Source of the DNA: JAVBNA01 sp031551875
Lineage (GTDB): Bacteria; Bacillota; Clostridia; Oscillospirales; Acutalibacteraceae
Length of the DNA: 64,000 nucleotides
Assembly (NCBI GenBank): GCA_031551875.1
Contig: JAVBNA010000020.1
Location: 1 to 64,000 of the forward strand
Reading direction: 5' to 3'
The notes below the pieces were generated by a model. That model was not told the DNA's origin and did no database searches. It saw only the letters and a program-made list of their open reading frames with translations. The translations under genes were made by a program, and so were the position numbers. Below, in pieces: positions 57,506-64,000 of the stretch (the first letter of the stretch is position 1; each line of letters begins with the position of its first letter).

Positions 57506-59071
57506 TTAAGACGACGGTCCCACCCGAATGATGCCCTGTACGGGGTTATAGCGGGAATCGGGCAGCTTCTCGCGGTGATCCTCCTTGCCGTTGAGGTAAT
57601 AAACACGGTAGGCAACCGCGGTTGATCCGACCTTCGACGAGGTGTCAGTCTTTCTCTGACCCGGTGCAAGTGATTTGTCCACAATGGTCTTGGTCTTGGC
57701 GGGATACAGCGATCCGGTTTTCTGGGAAACCACTTCGATCTTTTCCCATTTGATGGGCTTGCCGTAAATATAGACGGTTAGCTTAGTGCCCACCTTCGTG
57801 GAGCGCAGGTAAACCGGAGAATCCGAGTTGTTTTTAAACTTAAAGTCCGCGCTGGGGTAGTCGATGGCGGCATCCTGGCCGATCGGCACATATGTAGACG
57901 GCCAACGATGGTTGTGACGGGTGACAATTTCCAGATCCGCCCTGATGACCGCCCCGTACAGAGTGGTAGACACCTGACAGACACCACCGCCCGGCTCCTG
58001 GATCAGCTTTCCGTTTTTGATTGCGCCCGCCGCGCGGTAGCCCTTAGCGGTCGTGCGCTTGCCGGTGCAGTCATTGATGGAAAATGTCTCGCCCGGCTGC
58101 ACAATGACGCCGTTAAACGCCTTGGACGCGAGCTTGATGTTCGTGTCGCGGTTGTATTCCCCCGTCGTGGTGGTGGAGAACTGGGAGATCAGCTTAGTGT
58201 TGGCCATCGCTTCCTCTTCAGAGACCTTCGGCTTTTTGACTGTCGCGGTTATGCGGATGTCCTGATTGCTGCGGCTGTTGACCGCCGCTTTGATGTCCGA
58301 CCTAAGCTTTTCGCCGTCAATCGCCACGCCGTTTTTGCCGCCCTTCACCACAAACATGACCTCTTCGTCCGGGCGGAAATCCACCGTTGCGTTCGACATC
58401 TCGGTTTCCAGCCATCCTCTGAGGGTTTCCACAAACGCCGCAATTGACTCATCGCTCACCTGATAGTCAATGATAAAATTCTGGGGATCGGACTCTAAGT
58501 TGAGCACCGAAATATAACGGCTGATGCGGTCGCCGTCACGGCCGTACTTGTAGGCCTCCTCAACCGCCTGATCCGTGTTGTAGGCGGGACTGAGCGCACT
58601 GAGTTTGACCGGAACCGGGTCTTTCCCTTCCAGAACCACATTAAACAGAACGCTGTTGCCCTTGGTCTTCTCCTGCTTTTTGGCATAGGCGATCAGATCA
58701 TTTTTGGATTTGCCGCCGAACGCCGCGCCTTCAAACTGAATGCCCTGATAGATGTTCGGGGTATCAAGCAAGCCCTTCATCTGTTCGCTCAGCACCTGAT
58801 AGCCCACGAAGCCAATCGCCACCAGCACAAAAAGCGCCACGAGAAAGCCGCCCAGCTTACGGGACTTTTTCACCGGCTGGGGCATGGGCGCACGGGGCGC
58901 CACCGGACGGGGCTGAGGTGCACGCATGGGCCGCGGGGGCGGAGCAGGCATCGCTTTGGCGTGCGCCTGCGGCTGAATGGTCACCGGAACCGCTTTTCCC
59001 TGACGTCCGCCGCCAATGGTCCCGCGGGCAACCGGCCTTTTTATCGGGGCTCCACCAATTTGATTATTCAT
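57506..59071 (-). CDS. VanW family membrane protein
   Basis: A 521-residue protein: about 70 residues of Pro/Arg/Ala-rich cytoplasmic tail, one membrane segment (LGGFLVALFVLVAIGFVGYQV, about 73-93), a YoaR-type peptidoglycan-binding-4 region, and the VanW domain from about 300 with GETFSINDCTGKRTTAKGY, GGGVCQVSTTLYGAVIRADL and the RHNHRWPSTYVPIGQDAAIDY block (seen in parts). VanW proteins occur in some vancomycin operons and in many Clostridia; function unknown. ATG after GAGAGGAGG. Confidence 0.9.
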   Translation of the reverse strand: MNNQIGGAPIKRPVARGTIGGGRQGKAVPVTIQPQAHAKAMPAPPPRPMRAPQPRPVAPRAPMPQPVKKSRKLGGFLVALFVLVAIGFVGYQVLSEQMKGLLDTPNIYQGIQFEGAAFGGKSKNDLIAYAKKQEKTKGNSVLFNVVLEGKDPVPVKLSALSPAYNTDQAVEEAYKYGRDGDRISRYISVLNLESDPQNFIIDYQVSDESIAAFVETLRGWLETEMSNATVDFRPDEEVMFVVKGGKNGVAIDGEKLRSDIKAAVNSRSNQDIRITATVKKPKVSEEEAMANTKLISQFSTTTTGEYNRDTNIKLASKAFNGVIVQPGETFSINDCTGKRTTAKGYRAAGAIKNGKLIQEPGGGVCQVSTTLYGAVIRADLEIVTRHNHRWPSTYVPIGQDAAIDYPSADFKFKNNSDSPVYLRSTKVGTKLTVYIYGKPIKWEKIEVVSQKTGSLYPAKTKTIVDKSLAPGQRKTDTSSKVGSTAVAYRVYYLNGKEDHREKLPDSRYNPVQGIIRVGPSS

Positions 59072-59147
59072 AATTGGGGCCTCCTCTCAATTCACTTAAA
59101 GTCTATTCCCTATTGAGCAAAATGGATACACAATATCCGCCACTACT

Positions 59148-59177
59148 ATACTACCCTATTTCCATCCTGCTTGTAAA
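59148..59177 (-). promoter_or_regulatory. Possible promoter of the VanW gene
   Basis: TTTACA (59172-59177), an 18-base spacer and TAGTAT (59148-59153) on the minus strand, about 75 bases upstream of the start. The stretch 59178-59315 is AT-rich with nothing recognised. Confidence 0.45.
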
Positions 59178-59315
59178 GTTACAGAATGATGAAAATGTTT
59201 ACAATTTGTTATCTTTTTATACCAAAAACACCCCGAATTTGTAAATGGACTATCAAAAACAAGGGACCGCATGAATGATTTTTCTGTTAATTATCCTTTT
59301 TATAACAAATCCGTC

Positions 59316-59344
59316 TGGACAAAGCACACAGAATATAGTAATAT
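59316..59344 (+). promoter_or_regulatory. Promoter of the phosphoribosyltransferase-like gene
   Basis: TGGACA (59316-59321), a 17-base spacer and TAATAT (59339-59344), 36 bases before the start codon. Confidence 0.6.
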
Positions 59345-59380
59345 GATACCATACCCAAGCAAAGATTAGGAGGTAAATGC

Positions 59381-60022
59381 ATGGAAGCCAGAACTATTGA
59401 CATCATCGCCAAGGGCAATCCCGAAGTGAAAATCAAGGTGATTCCGGGACATTTTGCCACCACTCATTCGCATGTCAACTATTACATTGACATGACCGGC
59501 GCAAAGATTCAGCATAAAATGGCAAAGCTGGTCGCACAGGAGCTCGCCAGACAGTATATCGGCTCGGTGTCCATTGACTCTATGATTTGCATGGATTCCA
59601 CCGAAATGATCGGCGGCTTTCTGGCCGACGAGCTGTCGGACAACAAATCCTATTCCATCAACGCCGGGAAAAACATGAACATCATCACGCCGGAATTCAA
59701 TTCGACCGGACAGATGATCTTCCGTGACAACACCCAGCGCATGATCTGGGGCAAAAACGTCGTGCTGCTGATCGCCTCGGCCACAACCGGCAAAACCATC
59801 AACCGCGCCATGGAGTGTATCCGGTACTATAATGGAAACATCGCCGGCATTTCCGCCATTTTCAGCGCGATTGACGCCATTAACGGCATCCATATCAACC
59901 GCATTTTTGGCAACGACGACATCACCGATTATCAGACCTACCGTTCCTCTGAATGCCCCTACTGCAACGCCAAAATTAAAATTGACGCCATTGTCAATAG
60001 CTATGGGTATTCCAAAATATAA
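59381..60022 (+). CDS. Phosphoribosyltransferase-like protein with altered PRPP loop
   Basis: A 213-residue protein with the type I phosphoribosyltransferase plan, often labelled orotate phosphoribosyltransferase in this bacterial group. The core strand and loop read VVLLIASATTGKT (about 127-139), where active enzymes have two acidic residues before the TTG (VDDxxTTG); here those positions are Ala-Ser. The N-terminal part has VIPGHFATTHSHVNYYIDM and the C-terminus a CPYC pair and a conserved-looking IVNSYGYSKI. ATG after AGGAGG. It stands alone with promoter and terminator near the pyr operon. Activity on orotate is doubtful. Confidence 0.75.
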   Translation: MEARTIDIIAKGNPEVKIKVIPGHFATTHSHVNYYIDMTGAKIQHKMAKLVAQELARQYIGSVSIDSMICMDSTEMIGGFLADELSDNKSYSINAGKNMNIITPEFNSTGQMIFRDNTQRMIWGKNVVLLIASATTGKTINRAMECIRYYNGNIAGISAIFSAIDAINGIHINRIFGNDDITDYQTYRSSECPYCNAKIKIDAIVNSYGYSKI

Positions 60023-60042
60023 CGTCATATGACAGCTTTACC

Positions 60043-60083
60043 ACGCCCGCTTTTCCGGTTTGTCCGGGGAGGCGGGCGTTTTT
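60043..60083 (+). terminator. Terminator of the phosphoribosyltransferase-like gene
   Basis: ACGCCCGC (60043-60050) pairs with GCGGGCGT (60072-60079), with an inner CCGG/CCGG helix, followed by TTTTTAT on the plus strand. It also faces the convergent PHP gene. Confidence 0.75.
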
Positions 60084-60813
60084 ATGCCCTTTGCAGCGTT
60101 CCCTCCCGGATGGCTTTGACCAGGCAGGCGGGCGACAGCTCGTCAAGCAAAAGAAGGTTTCCCTCCTCGGTCATGTTCCCGAGCGCATGCGCGTCGGAAT
60201 TGCGCAGGACAAACAGTTGCTCAAGAATGGGATACTTTTTCTTCATCGCCTCAACATCACCCGTGCGGGAAACCTCCGCACAGGTAAAGCCCGCATCGGG
60301 CGGTATGTCGCCCAACGCGGCGGTCACCGAATAGGATGGACGGTCGACGTGCGCGGGAAACGCGCAGCCGCCGCAACGTGCGGCCAGCGCGACAACCTCG
60401 TCCGCGCTCACCGACGACGCGGTCACCAGCAGGAGCTCCTCCGTGCCGACCCTTTCATCCTGCGCATTCAGGATGACCTGCTCTCCGAAAATCTCCGGAC
60501 GGTTTTTGACCGGCGGCAGCCGGCGGCGGATGTCCTCCGAAAAGGAGAGGGCATTCTCCAGCGTGGAAAACAGGCAGACCACATGCGCCTCCTCGGCGGT
60601 GCACAGCTCCATGCCCGGCACGACGCACAGCCCCGTTCCCTGCGCCGCCTCCATGACCGCCGGGCAGTTGAGGCAGGAATTGTGGTCGGTCAGCGCGATC
60701 ATGTCCATGCCGTTCAGTAGCGCCATATTCACAATGTTGTTGGGCGTCATATCCGCGTCACTGCAGGGCGACAGGCAGGAATGCATATGCAAATCGCAGC
60801 GTACCGCTCTCAT
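60082..60813 (-). CDS. PHP-domain phosphoesterase-like protein
   Basis: A 243-residue PHP protein with the metal-binding motifs CDLHMHSCLSPCSDADMTP, ALTDHNSCLNC, VPGMELCTAEEAHVVCLF, PAHVDRPSYS and RNSDAHALG. PHP enzymes cut phosphoesters; close relatives sit in clostridial hydrogenase clusters. Its ATG overlaps the DRTGG stop by four bases, so it is translated with the four genes before it. Last gene of the cluster. Confidence 0.88.
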   Translation of the reverse strand: MRAVRCDLHMHSCLSPCSDADMTPNNIVNMALLNGMDMIALTDHNSCLNCPAVMEAAQGTGLCVVPGMELCTAEEAHVVCLFSTLENALSFSEDIRRRLPPVKNRPEIFGEQVILNAQDERVGTEELLLVTASSVSADEVVALAARCGGCAFPAHVDRPSYSVTAALGDIPPDAGFTCAEVSRTGDVEAMKKKYPILEQLFVLRNSDAHALGNMTEEGNLLLLDELSPACLVKAIREGTLQRA

Positions 60814-61142
60814 GAAAGGAGCTGCGCCACCCTAAGCGCTGTGCGGAAGCTGTTTGCTTCGGTTTGCAGCACGGCCACGCTCTGTGCGTCTGCCTTCTGC
60901 CGTGCGTCGTCGTCCAGCGGCGCAGAATCGGTCAGCAGGATGCAGGCAGTGTCCGCCAGCGTCGCCACGGCGATCGCATTGAGATTGCCCATCACGGTCA
61001 GCCATGCGTCCCCCTCTTGGGCGCGCCCCATCACCCAGCTGAGCAGGTCGCCGATATAACAGCCGGTCACCTCTCGCCCGAGGCCTTCTTCCCCGGCCAG
61101 CAGGGACAGGTTTAGGGTCTCTTTCAGTTCCTGTACGGTCAT
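60810..61142 (-). CDS. DRTGG-domain protein
   Basis: A 110-residue single DRTGG domain (EGLGREVTGCYIGDLLSWVMG, then an alternating strand-helix pattern with AIAVATLADTACILLTDSA). DRTGG domains are found in phosphotransacetylases and CBS proteins and beside hydrogenase genes, where they may bind a small ligand. Overlaps both neighbours by four bases. Confidence 0.82.
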   Translation of the reverse strand: MTVQELKETLNLSLLAGEEGLGREVTGCYIGDLLSWVMGRAQEGDAWLTVMGNLNAIAVATLADTACILLTDSAPLDDDARQKADAQSVAVLQTEANSFRTALRVAQLLS

Positions 61143-62473
61143 GAGGACTTCTCCTTCCCGGATGTGTTTTTCACGTCGGCCACGAATGCGTCAGGTATGT
61201 AACCGCCCATGCTGGACAGAGCCCTCGCGACGCTTTGCAGCTGCTCACGCAGCTTGAAGATACAGTCACTCTCCTTGCCGGCGCCTTTGACAATGTCCTC
61301 CGCCAGCGCCCGGCAACTCGGCGCCCCGCACGACCCGCAGTCGAGCCCCGGGAAATCGGCGGTGTAGGCGTCGATCTGCTCAAGCATGCGCATGGCTTCC
61401 TCCATGTCGTCGGACAGCTTGAGCACCGACGCAAATTCCAGTGACGTCATCCATTTCATATCTTCAGGTACGTCACCGGACAAATGATTGCAGGACAGGG
61501 GCAGGTATTTGCGCAGCTTTTGCAGCCGTGCTTTCGCCACATAGGGATTTTCAACGGTCAGCACGCCGCCCACACAGCCGCTCGGACAGGCGGACAGCTC
61601 GATGAAGTCGATCTCGCCGATGCGGTCGTCCTCCAGCTCCTCGAGCACACGGATACAGTTTTCAATGCCGTCGGCCGCCAGGTATTTTTCATTGAGCAGG
61701 GCGGCCGATTCGCCGCCGGTGCCCGCCCAGCTGACTCCGATCACGCCTGAGCCCGAAAGACTTTCCACCGTCTCAAGCCGCTCCATCTTGGATACCAGCT
61801 TGGGGAACACCTCGCTCATGGACACCGCACAGTCCACCCAGGACTTCTCCTTTCCGATGGGCACATTGATGTCGGTCACCTTGGCGGGACAGGGTGTGAT
61901 GAATACACAGCCGATGTCAGAAAGGTCATAGCCCGTGCGCGCGGCGGCGTCCTGCTTGGCAAGCTGGGCGGCGTATTCCATGGGTGCTGACAGCGGCAGC
62001 ACATGGTCGCACAGGTCGGGAAACCGCACACGGATGAGCCGCACAATGGCGGGGCAGGCCGAGCTGATGATTGGCTTTTTGACCGCCGGGTCGGCGAGCA
62101 GCTTGCGGGTGGCCTCGCTGACCAGCTCGGCCGCGCGCGCCACCTCAAACACCTCGTCGAAGCCCATCGCCCGCAGCCCCGACAGCACAATGTCGATGTC
62201 GTCGAGATTGGTAAACTGCCCATACAGGGCGGGCGCCGGCAGAATAATGGTATATTTCCACTCGAACGCATTTTTCAGCGGGTCGAACACCGCTTTTTTG
62301 GCGTGATAGGGACAGACGCGGATGCACTCTCCGCAGTCTATACAGCGTTCGGGGATGATTTTAGCCTTGCCATCGCGCACGCGGATGGCCTCGGTCGGAC
62401 AGCGCTTGAGACAATTTGTACAGCCTCTGCACTTCTCGCTGTCCAGCGTTACCGAGTGAAAAAAACGATTCAC
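61139..62473 (-). CDS. Fe-hydrogenase-like protein (HfsB/sensory type)
   Basis: A roughly 444-residue protein: two [4Fe-4S] ferredoxin motifs (CRGCTNCLKRCP, CIDCGECIRVCP), a hydrogenase large-subunit domain and a C-terminal four-Cys Fe-S domain (LDCGSCGAPSC). H-cluster motifs are only partly kept: L1 reads SSACP (TSCCP in active enzymes, so the proton-relay Cys is Ala), L2 TPCPAKVTD and L3 ELSACPSGCVGG. The four cluster cysteines remain. Such proteins occur beside bifurcating hydrogenases. GTG at 62473, eight bases after AAGGGAG, is preferred. Confidence 0.88.
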   Translation of the reverse strand: MNRFFHSVTLDSEKCRGCTNCLKRCPTEAIRVRDGKAKIIPERCIDCGECIRVCPYHAKKAVFDPLKNAFEWKYTIILPAPALYGQFTNLDDIDIVLSGLRAMGFDEVFEVARAAELVSEATRKLLADPAVKKPIISSACPAIVRLIRVRFPDLCDHVLPLSAPMEYAAQLAKQDAAARTGYDLSDIGCVFITPCPAKVTDINVPIGKEKSWVDCAVSMSEVFPKLVSKMERLETVESLSGSGVIGVSWAGTGGESAALLNEKYLAADGIENCIRVLEELEDDRIGEIDFIELSACPSGCVGGVLTVENPYVAKARLQKLRKYLPLSCNHLSGDVPEDMKWMTSLEFASVLKLSDDMEEAMRMLEQIDAYTADFPGLDCGSCGAPSCRALAEDIVKGAGKESDCIFKLREQLQSVARALSSMGGYIPDAFVADVKNTSGKEKSS

Positions 62474-62499
62474 GTTGGACACTCCCTTAAAGATTCAGT

Positions 62500-62937
62500 T
62501 TATTGCTCCGACGGCTGCTTGGAGCGCACTGTCAAATAAAGCCTGGTTCCCTTGCCGAGCTCTGTTTCAATCCGCAGGTCGTCGGTGTATTTTTTGATGT
62601 TGGGCAGTCCCATGCCCGCGCCGAATCCCAGCGAACGGACGTTGTCGGGCGCGGTGGAATAGCCCTCCTGCATCGCTTTATCCACATCGGGGATTCCGGG
62701 GCCCTGGTCGGACAGCACGATCTCCACCTTTTCGGGCGTGATCTCCACGTCCGCCTGCCCGCCGCCCGCGTGGATCACCATGTTGATCTCCCCTTCATAC
62801 ATGGCGATGGCGACGTTGCGGATGGCCTCGGAGTCGTAGCCCAGCTGCTTGAGTGTGCGCTTGACGCTCCCCGAAGCCTCGCCGGCGCGCGTGAAATCGT
62901 CGCCGGGCACGTCATAATGTAAGGAAAGCGGTTTCAT
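62500..62937 (-). CDS. Anti-sigma-factor-like ATP-binding protein
   Basis: A 145-residue GHKL ATPase resembling RsbW/SpoIIAB: the N box is NVAIAMYEGEINMVIHAGGG, the G1 box DQGPGIPDVDKAMQEGYST, and the G2 box SLGFGAGMGLPNIKKYTD. In hydrogenase clusters this small kinase-like protein goes with DRTGG and Fe-hydrogenase-like proteins. Its ATG overlaps the preceding DRTGG stop. A sigma or anti-sigma partner was not seen. Confidence 0.87.
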   Translation of the reverse strand: MKPLSLHYDVPGDDFTRAGEASGSVKRTLKQLGYDSEAIRNVAIAMYEGEINMVIHAGGGQADVEITPEKVEIVLSDQGPGIPDVDKAMQEGYSTAPDNVRSLGFGAGMGLPNIKKYTDDLRIETELGKGTRLYLTVRSKQPSEQ

Positions 62938-63284
62938 TCGTTTTCACAGCCTCCCCGCAGTCCGTTGGAATAGAGCCGTCCGCACGCGGTGAACATGCGG
63001 TACCGGGTTTTGAGCAGGGTGATCTCCCGCTCCTTCGCCAGCTCGATGACCGACGCGTCGGGCTCCTTGCCCCGCACAAATACGATACAGCGCATGTCCA
63101 TCATCTCGGCCGTGCGCACGACCTGAGGGTTGATCAGCCCGGTCAGCAGCACCGACTGATCCTTCACATAGGCGAGCACGTCGCTCATCATATCGCTGCC
63201 GCACGCGGTGTGCAGCTCGTCCTCCAGGTTGGCCGCAGAGATAATGGAGCACTCCAGAATTTCAATGATGTCCTTGACCTTCAT
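62934..63284 (-). CDS. DRTGG-domain protein
   Basis: A 116-residue DRTGG domain (MKVKDIIEILECSIISAANL at the start, SVLLTGLINPQVVRTAEMMD and CIVFVRGKEPDASVIELAKE after). First gene of the five-gene cluster. ATG at 63284 has GGGAGGA about ten bases upstream; an earlier in-frame start would overlap that site. Confidence 0.82.
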   Translation of the reverse strand: MKVKDIIEILECSIISAANLEDELHTACGSDMMSDVLAYVKDQSVLLTGLINPQVVRTAEMMDMRCIVFVRGKEPDASVIELAKEREITLLKTRYRMFTACGRLYSNGLRGGCENE

Positions 63285-63327
63285 AATGAATGATTCCTCC
63301 CACAAATAGGTGTCCGATGAAGTGTCG

Positions 63328-63349
63328 GCATAGTAGTATGCGTATTATA
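63328..63349 (-). promoter_or_regulatory. Promoter region and palindrome of the hydrogenase-like cluster
   Basis: A perfect TATAAT on the minus strand (63344-63349) precedes a 14-bp palindrome GCATA-GTAG-TATGC (63328-63341) that would lie at the transcription start. ACTATGC occurs twice in this stretch. It is a reasonable operator candidate; no -35 of quality is visible. Confidence 0.4.
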
Positions 63350-63402
63350 GCATAGTTTGACACAAAAAAACAGCAGGGATTTTTGGAAAAGAATGCGGGC
63401 GC

Positions 63403-63434
63403 AAAAAAGCCGGAAAGAAAGGATTCTTTCCGGC
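63403..63434 (-). terminator. Terminator of the small membrane protein gene
   Basis: A perfect 11-bp stem (63409-63419 with 63424-63434, GCCGGAAAGAA arm) followed by TTTTTTGC on the minus strand. Confidence 0.85.
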
Positions 63435-63442
63435 AAAAGTGT

Positions 63443-63868
63443 TTACTCGCTTGGCATCGCCCCACTGTGCCTCGTCGCAATCAGATAGGTTCGTGTAAAT
63501 ACACTGAATGTAAAAGAATAGTGGACACCATCTTTGGTCCCGGAGATTTCGACTAAATGCTCTTCATCATATGTAGTGGGATCTTTGATGTCGAAATACT
63601 CCTCTGCAAACTTTTCATGTTCTCCGCCGGGAATCAAATACTGAAGCGGCTGATCGTTCAGCTTAACATACTCATCGTCAAACCACATTCGGATAATCGC
63701 GTTGAGACCCGTAAACCCGTTGATCCGCTCATCAGTTAGGTAATTGCCGCACAAAAAATATACAAAGGCAAGAAACACCAGCAATGCGGCGACAATTGCA
63801 ATGACTTTGCGCCAAATCTTTTTTCCTTTTGTGCTCTCTTCGACTTCCATATCTTCCCTCCGATTCAT
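63443..63868 (-). CDS. Small single-pass membrane protein, unknown
   Basis: A 141-residue protein with a charged cytoplasmic start, one membrane segment (VIAIVAALLVFLAFVYFLCG, about 22-41) and an outer domain of about 100 residues with WFDDEYVKLNDQPLQYLIPG and SGTKDGVHYSFTFSVF. No family recognised. Its ATG overlaps the stop of the preceding gene by four bases (ATGA); a second Met at codon 7 also has a good GGAGGG before it. Followed by a strong terminator. Confidence 0.65.
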   Translation of the reverse strand: MNRREDMEVEESTKGKKIWRKVIAIVAALLVFLAFVYFLCGNYLTDERINGFTGLNAIIRMWFDDEYVKLNDQPLQYLIPGGEHEKFAEEYFDIKDPTTYDEEHLVEISGTKDGVHYSFTFSVFTRTYLIATRHSGAMPSE

Positions 63869-64000
63869 TGGTCTCCCTCTTGCTGAATCATTCTATGTCC
63901 CAGATAAACTCCAATTGACTTTCTTTTTTTCCGCTCTTGTTTACCCGCTACTATTTTTAGACAAATCCCAATGATGAGTATGATTAAAGCAAAGATACAA
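63865..64000 (-). CDS. C-terminal fragment of a membrane protein
   Basis: The minus-strand frame from the window edge is open for 44 codons and ends in TGA at 63865. It encodes a hydrophobic segment (IFALIILIIGICLKIVAG) followed by a basic tail with KQERKKRKS. The TGA overlaps the next ATG, so it is the upstream partner of the small membrane protein. The rest lies outside the window. Confidence 0.6.
   Translation of the reverse strand, partial: CIFALIILIIGICLKIVAGKQERKKRKSIGVYLGHRMIQQEGDQ

Overview
The window reads as a stretch of chromosome from a spore-forming, anaerobic, G+C-rich member of the Clostridia, most like the Oscillospirales (Ruminococcaceae/Oscillospiraceae). The basis is the mix of sigma-A/dnaG, the yabM-yabN-yabO-yabP-yabQ-divIC-yabR block, HemZ, a PyrR-regulated pyr operon, an LTA-synthase family protein and a Fe-hydrogenase-like module. 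No phage, plasmid, insertion sequence, CRISPR or tRNA gene was seen. Assignments rest on reading translations and motifs; nothing was searched.

Layout. 0-2.6 kb: a lipoprotein, a 6S RNA downstream of a DUF1292 gene, and a roughly 960-nt region with its own promoter, many helices and a strong terminator, read here as a large structured RNA. 2.6-10.3 kb (minus strand): an Rrf2 regulator, rpoD, dnaG, dgt, a YigZ protein, hpf with an unusual leader, a fumarase alpha subunit and an amidohydrolase. 10.4-16 kb: the sporulation/division block with HU inside it. 16-29.7 kb: purine/methylthioadenosine salvage, a nucleoside kinase, hemZ, dtd, relA, recJ, leuB and an XRE regulator. 29.8-34 kb: rpsF-ssb-rpsR, galU and two tandem RING-like membrane proteins.

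34-49.8 kb: cell-envelope genes (glycosyltransferase-GtrA fusion, LTA synthase, polysaccharide deacetylase), RqcH, Nif3/TrmK and several unusual zinc-ribbon proteins, one carrying a 43-residue pentapeptide-like repeat. 49.9-57.5 kb: the pyrR-pyrC-pyrF-carA-carB operon behind a PyrR attenuator; its CarA lacks the whole glutaminase triad. 57.5-64 kb: a VanW protein, a phosphoribosyltransferase-like protein with an altered PRPP loop, and a five-gene cluster (DRTGG, ATPase, Fe-hydrogenase-like, DRTGG, PHP) of the kind normally found beside bifurcating hydrogenase genes, here without them.

The points most worth following are the large structured RNA at 1.6-2.6 kb, the CarA with no catalytic triad, the 43-residue repeat protein, the two copies of a 150-bp inverted-repeat element with a covarying hairpin, and the hpf leader.
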